A DNA stretch of 64,000 bases from Streptomyces sp. AV19 (lineage in GTDB: Bacteria > Actinomycetota > Actinomycetes > Streptomycetales > Streptomycetaceae), in the NCBI RefSeq assembly GCF_015999245.1, contig NZ_JAEAMR010000009.1:327906-391905 (forward strand). Direction: 5' to 3'. Numbering within the stretch: position 1 is the stretch's first letter; each line of letters opens with the position of its first letter. Both the position numbers and the translations under genes were made by a program. Shown piece after piece: positions 59,117 through 64,000 of the stretch. A model generated the notes under the pieces. The model saw nothing but the letters and a program-made list of their open reading frames with translations. It had not been told where the DNA came from and ran no database searches.

Positions 59117-60007
59117 ATGGGGCTGCGCCCGAACCCCACGTACAGACAACGCCGTTTGGGGTCCGAGCTGCGACGGATGCGCAACGCATGCAGCCTGTCC
59201 GCCTCCAGCGGAGGGGCGATCGTCGACATCAGCTCGGCCCATATGAGCCACATCGAGACAGGTCGAACAGCCATTCCAGAGGTGAAGCTGCGCACCTTGG
59301 CCAGCGCCTACGGTTGCAACAACGAAGCCTTGGTCAACAGCCTTGTCACCATGGGCAGGACGACGGGACGTGGCTGGTGGTCGAAGTACAAGCACAACCA
59401 CCCCGCCAGCACACTCGACCTCGCTGAACTCGAAGCATCGGCGCTCGCCTGCCAGTCGTTCCAGTGGCTGTACATCCCGGGGCTGCTCCAACTCCCCGAG
59501 TACACCCGCGCCCTCATCACGAATGCCGAGCCGGAGGCCGACAAGGCCCTGCTGGACGCGTGCGTCGAGTTCCGCATGCGGCGCCAGCAGGTGCTCGCCG
59601 AGGGCAGCGCCCTCGAATTCCATGCCGTCATCCACGAGACCGCACTGCACACGCAGTTTGTTCCGATGGGCGTCATGCGCCGACAGATCGAGCATCTCGT
59701 CGAGATGTCCCACCTGTCCCACGTGCACATCCAGGTCCTGCCGCTCAGGGCCAACGTCTTCCCAGTGCGTTTCAGCACACCCTTCGTTCTCTTCGAAGCC
59801 TCCGTCCCCGAGCTCAACACCGTTTACATTGAGCATCCCGTCTCGTCACCCTTCATCAGCGACCAGGATCAACTCGTCCAGTTCGCTGCGACCTTCGAGG
59901 GCTTGCGCACGGTGGCTCTCCCGGCGATTGACGTTCCAGTCGAACCTAAGTTCCATACGGAGTTGAGCTCCCTTGGGCTCATCCAGAACCTGCTGTACTC
60001 GATGTGA
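59117..60007 (+). CDS. XRE-family regulator with DUF5753 (WhiJ-like)
   Basis: A 296-residue regulator. The XRE domain (RLGSELRRMRNACSLSAS, then SSAHMSHIETGRTAIPEV) is followed by DUF5753 with LYIPGLLQLPEYTRALI and FRMRRQQVLAEG. gaggagg lies just before ATG 59117. The ATG of the last Met codon overlaps the beginning of the DUF397 region, so the genes are coupled. A second, better preserved WhiJ-like module compared with 9.6-11 kb. Confidence 0.9.
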   Translation: MGLRPNPTYRQRRLGSELRRMRNACSLSASSGGAIVDISSAHMSHIETGRTAIPEVKLRTLASAYGCNNEALVNSLVTMGRTTGRGWWSKYKHNHPASTLDLAELEASALACQSFQWLYIPGLLQLPEYTRALITNAEPEADKALLDACVEFRMRRQQVLAEGSALEFHAVIHETALHTQFVPMGVMRRQIEHLVEMSHLSHVHIQVLPLRANVFPVRFSTPFVLFEASVPELNTVYIEHPVSSPFISDQDQLVQFAATFEGLRTVALPAIDVPVEPKFHTELSSLGLIQNLLYSM

Positions 60008-60018
60008 AGGGCACCGCG

Positions 60019-60216
60019 ATGTCAGACCCCGAGTGGCAGAAGTCCAGCTACAGCGGCGGTGGTGCCGGGGGCGAGTGTGTCGAGCTCACAGCGGGGCACC
60101 GAGGCGCCATACGCATCCGAGAAGGCGCGCACCCGGCAACAGTGCTCACTCCCGCCCCTGCTGCTGTGCACGCCCTGCTCGCCCACGCCCGGCGCGGCAG
60201 CCTCGACCGCCCGTGA
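60019..60216 (+). CDS. DUF397 protein, copy 1
   Basis: A 65-residue DUF397 protein starting at ATG 60019 with aaggg upstream; core WQKSSYSGGGAGGECVEL, ending LLAHARRGSLDRP. Eleven bases after the XRE stop. Paired with a second DUF397 gene 96 bp downstream. Both end in the shared sequence RGxLDRP. Confidence 0.88.
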   Translation: MSDPEWQKSSYSGGGAGGECVELTAGHRGAIRIREGAHPATVLTPAPAAVHALLAHARRGSLDRP

Positions 60217-60312
60217 CCACGACGACAACCCCTTTACCAGAGGCCCCCGTTGCAAGGAGGGGCCCTCTCAGCCTCATTCGGCATCTCCTGTACGCCCCGT
60301 GAAAGGCGCAGC

Positions 60313-60510
60313 ATGCCAGAGCTCCAATGGCAGAAATCCAGCTTCAGTGGCCCTCCCGGCAACAGTGACTGTCTAGAGATCGCCAGAGGTCACTCCGGGA
60401 CCTACCACGTACGGGAGAGCGACGCCCCCGCAACCACCCTCACCCCCACCCCCACCACCCTGCGCGCCCTGCTCACCCACGCCCAGCGCGGCGCCCTCGA
60501 CCGCCCCTGA
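60313..60510 (+). CDS. DUF397 protein, copy 2
   Basis: A 65-residue DUF397 protein (WQKSSFSGPPGNSDCLEIA, ending LLTHAQRGALDRP). About the same length as copy 1 and clearly its tandem paralogue. Ribosome-binding site gaaagg. The two may bind the neighbouring XRE protein differently. Confidence 0.88.
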   Translation: MPELQWQKSSFSGPPGNSDCLEIARGHSGTYHVRESDAPATTLTPTPTTLRALLTHAQRGALDRP

Positions 60511-60544
60511 CCTCGAAGGCAACGCCATTGTCAGTGGCCCTCGT

Positions 60545-60550
60545 TAGCCT
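60545..60550 (+). promoter_or_regulatory. -10 hexamer of the SUKH-like gene (leaderless)
   Basis: TAGCCT ends 6 nt before ATG 60557. Confidence 0.5.
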
Positions 60551-60556
60551 GCGGTC

Positions 60557-61087
60557 ATGAGTGAGACGACCCGCACCGACGACCGCCGGTTCCCGGACGC
60601 CCTGGCCGACGTCGCCCGGGCCGATTTCGACTACGCCGACGGGCACGGCGTCGACTTCGAGCCCTACGCCGCCTTCGACTCCGCCGAGGAGACCACCGAC
60701 TGGCTGCGCCACTGGACGGGCAACCACGAGCTCGACGGCGACGCCTACCGCGTCTTCGGTCAGGACGGCACCGGCGGCCTCGCCGCCATATGGTGCGGGC
60801 GCCCGGGGCAGTCCCTCACCGCGCAGCCGGTCGTCTTCATGGGCTCCGAGGGCGAGCTCGGCATCGTCGCCGGGAACCTGTCGGACTTCCTATGGGTCCT
60901 GGCCGACGGCCTCGGCCCCATGGAGGCGACCGCGTACGAGGACCGGACGCCCCGCCCGGACGCGGCTCTGGCCGCCCTCGCGGAGCGGCACGCGACCACC
61001 CCGCGGCGGGCCGCGCGGGAGATCATCGCGGAGGCGCGGGCGGAGTTCCCGACGTTCGCCGAAGACATCGACGCGCTCTGCCGCTGA
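60557..61087 (+). CDS. SMI1/KNR4 (SUKH)-like protein
   Basis: A 176-residue soluble protein. The stretch LAAIWCGRPGQSLTAQPVVF, then GSEGELGIVAGNLSDFLWVL, has the SUKH pattern in which a short beta strand leads to an FxxF/L helix. SUKH proteins often act as immunity proteins against toxins, but no toxin gene is adjacent. Leaderless promoter. Function unproven. Confidence 0.65.
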   Translation: MSETTRTDDRRFPDALADVARADFDYADGHGVDFEPYAAFDSAEETTDWLRHWTGNHELDGDAYRVFGQDGTGGLAAIWCGRPGQSLTAQPVVFMGSEGELGIVAGNLSDFLWVLADGLGPMEATAYEDRTPRPDAALAALAERHATTPRRAAREIIAEARAEFPTFAEDIDALCR

Positions 61088-61424
61088 GGAGCCGTCGCCC
61101 ATGACACGCGATTGTCCGGCGAAGTCCCGTTCGTCCGCAGCGAGTTCGACCCGGCCAGGTGATCACAGAACTCGTCAGAGCCGGACGGCGGTCGAGCAGG
61201 GCGGCATCGCCGCCGTACGAGCAGCGCCGTACGAGCAGCGGAGAGCCCGCCGTCCGGCGCCCCGCCCCGGGCGGTCCGCGACCGTGGCCGGGCCCAGGAT
61301 CCGGCGGCCGGCCGCGGCCCGGACTGCGCCGACCGAGGGGCCGATCCCGGTCAGGCGGGTGACCTCGGGACCGGCTCGGCCCGATCACGGCCCCGCGCGC
61401 GCCGCCGGTGCGGATGCTGCTGCC
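61088..61424. other. Intergenic region, no gene seen
   Basis: A 337-bp stretch. It contains two tandem copies of cgccgtacgagcag (61211-61238), and an imperfectly placed 12-bp inverted pair (gccggacggcgg 61180-61191, ccgccgtccggc 61247-61258). No protein with good codon use or homology was found, and no strong promoter for the DUF4331 gene. Confidence 0.5.
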
Positions 61425-62381
61425 ATGTCTCATCACCTCAGCGGTCCGAACCTGCGCTCCCCCAGGGGCGACGCACGTCTCGACATGACCGACCTGTTCG
61501 CCTTCAGCCCGTCCGACGGACGCACCGTCCTGATCATGAACGTCCATCCGATCGCGCCCGCCGAGGGCGCGGCCCTCCACCCGGACGCGGTCTACCGCGT
61601 GAACGTCGACACCGACGGCGATCACCAGGCGGACACGGCCTTCAGCTTCGTCTTCTCGCCGCCGCGCGACGGCCGGCAGACGGTGACCGTGTACCGGGCG
61701 GACGGCGAACGGGCACGTGCCCATGAGGCGTCCGGGAAGGTGATCGTCTCCGACGCGCCCGTCAGCCTCGGTCCCGAACCGGTCGTGGTCGAATCCGGTC
61801 CGTACGCGTTCTTCGCCGGTCTGCGCAGCGACCCGTTCTTCGCCGATCTGGACGGGATCGTCAAGGACTTCCAGTGGACGGGGGTGGACTGGGGCGCGGA
61901 CAAGAACGTCCTCGGCATGGTCCTGGAGATGCCGGACGGCGAGCTCGGCACGGACCCGGTCATCGGGGTGTGGGGCCGGGTGAGTCTGCACTCGGAGGGC
62001 CGGCTCACGTCCGTCGACCGCGGCGCCCACCCCTCCCTGACGGCCTACTTCAACGCCGACGACGTCAAGGACGCCTATAACGCGGGCGAACCCGCGCAGG
62101 ACTGGGACACCTACCGCGAACCGTGGACGGCGGTGCTGCGGCACACCGGCGGCTACGACGACCGGGCCGCCGAGGAGGCCCTGCGCACGGTGCTGCCGGA
62201 CATCCTGCGCTACGACCGCGGGCGGCCCGCCGCGTATCCGAACGGGCGCACGCTCACCGACGACGTCACGTCCGCGCGGCTCACCATGCTCTCCGGCGGA
62301 AAGATCACCACCGACCGCATCGGGCCCCACACCGACCTGCTGCCCGGCTTCCCCTACCTGGGTCTGCCGCACGGCTCCTGA
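61425..62381 (+). CDS. DUF4331 family protein
   Basis: A 318-residue protein. Residues 1-60 (SGPNLRSPRGDARLDMTDLF, then DGRTVLIMNVHPIAP) and the later VYRVNVDTDGDHQADTAFSF match DUF4331, which also occurs in secreted proteins. No signal peptide is visible here, so it is probably cytosolic. ATG 61425 has no clear ribosome-binding site. No biochemical role is known. Confidence 0.85.
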   Translation: MSHHLSGPNLRSPRGDARLDMTDLFAFSPSDGRTVLIMNVHPIAPAEGAALHPDAVYRVNVDTDGDHQADTAFSFVFSPPRDGRQTVTVYRADGERARAHEASGKVIVSDAPVSLGPEPVVVESGPYAFFAGLRSDPFFADLDGIVKDFQWTGVDWGADKNVLGMVLEMPDGELGTDPVIGVWGRVSLHSEGRLTSVDRGAHPSLTAYFNADDVKDAYNAGEPAQDWDTYREPWTAVLRHTGGYDDRAAEEALRTVLPDILRYDRGRPAAYPNGRTLTDDVTSARLTMLSGGKITTDRIGPHTDLLPGFPYLGLPHGS

Positions 62382-62479
62382 ACGAGGACGGGCCGGCCGG
62401 AACACGCTGACCGGATCGTTCCGCCCCGGGACAGGATCGGGCCTTCACCGGCCCGCTCCCGCCCCGCAGGATGAACGGC

Positions 62480-63064
62480 ATGAACAGCGCACTGATCGTC
62501 ATCGACGTCCAGGAATCCTTCCGGCAGCTGGCCAACTGGCCGGCCACCTCCAACCCCGACCTCGTCCCCAACCTGAACCGGCTGATCGCCGCCCAGCGCG
62601 AGAAGGGCGAACTCGTCGTCTGGATCCTCCACTCGGAGCCGGGCAGCGGCAACGCCTTCGACCCGGAGCGGGGGTTCAACCGGCCCATCGAGGGGCTGGA
62701 GCCGGCCGCCGGGGAGCCCGTCCTCGTCAAGTCCTCGCACAACGCCTTCACCACCACCAACCTCCAGCAGCAGCTGACGCAGCTGGGCATCCGTGAGGTG
62801 ATCATCAGCGGCATCCGCACCGAGCAGTGCTGCGAGACGACGGCGCGCGTCGCCTCCGACCTCGGGTACGAGGTGACGTTCGTGACGGACGCCACCGCCA
62901 CGCACCCCATCGAGCACCGGGGCGCCCCGGCGGGCCGGACCCTGGAGGAGATCCTCGCGGACCCGCGTACGCTGACCACCGACGCGATCACCGCCCGCAC
63001 CGAGTACGCCCTGGCAGGCCGGTTCGCACGGATCGCGACCGTGGCCGAACTGACCGAAGGGTAG
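62480..63064 (+). CDS. Isochorismatase-family hydrolase
   Basis: A 194-residue cysteine hydrolase. The triad is expected at Asp in IVIDVQESF, Lys in VLVKSSHNAF and Cys in GIRTEQCCETTARVA. The family includes nicotinamidases and isochorismatases; substrate undetermined. ATG 62480 is preferred because aggat is better spaced to it than to ATG 62471. It is 11 bp before the GlxA regulator and may share a transcript. Confidence 0.9.
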   Translation: MNSALIVIDVQESFRQLANWPATSNPDLVPNLNRLIAAQREKGELVVWILHSEPGSGNAFDPERGFNRPIEGLEPAAGEPVLVKSSHNAFTTTNLQQQLTQLGIREVIISGIRTEQCCETTARVASDLGYEVTFVTDATATHPIEHRGAPAGRTLEEILADPRTLTTDAITARTEYALAGRFARIATVAELTEG

Positions 63065-63075
63065 TTGACCGGATC

Positions 63076-64000
63076 GTGACCCGGGTCGTGTTCCTGCTCG
63101 TACCGCAGCTGCACCTGCTGGACCTGGCCGGTCCCGCGCAGGTGTTCTCGACCGCCGCCGACTTCGGGCACGGTTACGAGATCCACCACGTCGCCGAGCA
63201 GGAGGACGTCCCCGCGGCCCAGGGCGTCACGCTCCGGGCGGGGACGCGGTGGCCCCGGCTGGCGCCGGACGACCTGATCGTGGTGCCGGGCTGGCGGACG
63301 GGCACGCCGCGCCGGAACGGCGCCCTCGCCCGGGAGACCCTCGACCGGCTCGTGGCGCACCACGAGGCGGGCGGCACGGTGGCCAGCGTGTGCGCGGGGG
63401 CGGACGCGCTGGGCCGGGCCGGGCTGCTCGACGGCCGCCGCTGCACCACGCACCACCACGTACAGGACGACCTGGCACGCCGCTTCCCGAAGGCGCACGT
63501 CGTGCGGGACGTGCTGTTCGTGACCGACGGCCGGATCATCACCTCGGCCGGCATCGCGAGCGGGATCGACCTGGCCCTGCACCTGATCGCCGTGCGCGAC
63601 GGGGCGTCGGCCGCGGCCAAGGTGGCCCGCGAGATGGTCGTCTACGCGCGCCGCAACGGCGACGACCGGCAGCAGTCCGCGATGCTCAGGCACCGCGCCC
63701 ACCTCAGCGACGCCGTGCACCACGCCCAGGACCTGATCGACGCGGGCTACACCTCCGCCCTGCCGCTGGCGGATCTCGCGAGGGCGGTGGGCCTGAGCGA
63801 GCGCACCCTCACCCGCCACTTCACGGGTGCGACGGGCCTGACGCCGCTGCGATACCAGCAGGAGCTGCGCCTCGAACACGCCGAGCACCTGATCGCCCGG
63901 GGCTCGACCGTCGAGTCGGCGGCCCGGGCGGTCGGCTTCCAGGACGCGCGGATGCTCCGCCGCCTCAGGGGGCGCCCGCAGGACGGACAGGGCGAGGGGT
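63076..64000 (+). CDS. GlxA-family AraC-type regulator (partial)
   Basis: The 3' end lies outside the window; 308 codons are visible from GTG 63076. The N-terminal half is a DJ-1/PfpI-like domain (FLLVPQLHLLDLAGPAQVF, then SVCAGADALGRAGLLDGR). The C-terminal half is an AraC-type double helix-turn-helix (LADLARAVGLSERTLTRHFT, then ARAVGFQDARMLRRL). It probably controls the isochorismatase-like gene upstream. No ribosome-binding site of note; gatc only. Confidence 0.85.
   Translation, partial: MTRVVFLLVPQLHLLDLAGPAQVFSTAADFGHGYEIHHVAEQEDVPAAQGVTLRAGTRWPRLAPDDLIVVPGWRTGTPRRNGALARETLDRLVAHHEAGGTVASVCAGADALGRAGLLDGRRCTTHHHVQDDLARRFPKAHVVRDVLFVTDGRIITSAGIASGIDLALHLIAVRDGASAAAKVAREMVVYARRNGDDRQQSAMLRHRAHLSDAVHHAQDLIDAGYTSALPLADLARAVGLSERTLTRHFTGATGLTPLRYQQELRLEHAEHLIARGSTVESAARAVGFQDARMLRRLRGRPQDGQGEG

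Noticed and set aside
35663..60510. Biosynthetic gene cluster around the BTAD regulator, FAD oxidase and 2OG oxygenase
   Set aside because: No core synthase, carrier protein or tailoring set links these genes; they are far apart and separated by housekeeping genes.
1..64000. tRNA, rRNA, phage or integrase genes
   Set aside because: None found on reading both strands; no att-like repeats next to a tRNA.

Overview
The window is high-GC, GC3-biased DNA with dense, often overlapping genes, GTG and TTG starts, and WhiJ-type XRE/DUF397/anti-sigma-kinase modules. With glnR, mshD (mycothiol), nur, a BTAD regulator and a SpoIIE phosphatase, this points firmly to a Streptomyces chromosome (core region). 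No plasmid, phage, transposase, tRNA, rRNA or CRISPR array was seen.

Layout. 0-4 kb: a minus-strand polyphosphate operon (ppk, CHAD, NUDIX) with a PHO-box-like repeat upstream. 4-6.4 kb: a YtrA-type GntR regulator with its two-gene ABC transporter and a long perfect inverted repeat over the regulator's start codon. 6.5-9.5 kb: mshD and a secreted 5'-nucleotidase. 9.5-13.9 kb: an accessory pocket with a truncated anti-sigma-kinase-like gene, XRE regulator, DUF397 protein, NUDIX-like pseudoenzyme, Rpn-like nuclease plus a truncated paralogue, and gene fragments. 13.9-17.2 kb: histidine kinase, response regulator and HtrA-like protease (MprAB-PepD-like). 17.4-20.3 kb: LacI regulator, GlnR, alpha/beta hydrolase. 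20.8-24.5 kb: a heterodimeric ABC exporter.

24.6-29.4 kb holds a sulfur-handling set: MoaD/ThiS-like carrier, a Cys-type leader peptide before a thiosulfate sulfurtransferase, DUF1416, DsrE, plus membrane proteins and a 33-residue ORF. 29.4-34.6 kb: nitrobindin-like protein, a cobalamin riboswitch, a vitamin B12-type ABC importer, Nur (nickel Fur) and YgfZ. 34.6-38.8 kb: a repeat block, a 5'-truncated ABC permease and a BTAD/NB-ARC regulator. 38.9-43.1 kb: small HTH protein, HbhA-like protein, DUF2516, SpoIIE-type response regulator and an NlpC/P60 hydrolase. 43.2-49.5 kb: phosphate transport (PHO box, pstSCAB, then convergent DUF47-pit). 49.6-57.5 kb: CsoR with its operator, lipoprotein, Tat-type FAD oxidase, PAP2 phosphatase, lytic transglycosylase/P60 protein and a Ser/Thr kinase. 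57.5-64 kb: 2OG oxygenase, a second WhiJ-like module with two DUF397 genes, SUKH-like protein, DUF4331, isochorismatase-like hydrolase and a GlxA regulator cut by the window end.

The main themes are phosphate and polyphosphate supply (pst, pit, ppk and putative PHO boxes), nitrogen control (GlnR), metal and cofactor sensing (Nur, CsoR, B12 riboswitch), envelope proteolysis and wall remodelling, and two WhiJ-like switches. At least twelve genes have a TANNNT hexamer exactly 6-7 nt before the start codon, which suggests widespread leaderless transcription. Long GC-rich palindromic intergenic repeats recur five times. No single clearly undescribed system stands out. The best leads are the eroding WhiJ-like/NUDIX-like/Rpn pocket at 9.5-13.9 kb, the riboswitch packed directly against the nitrobindin-like gene, the 11-bp phased repeats before the HtrA gene, and an apparent inversion separating ppk from pst.
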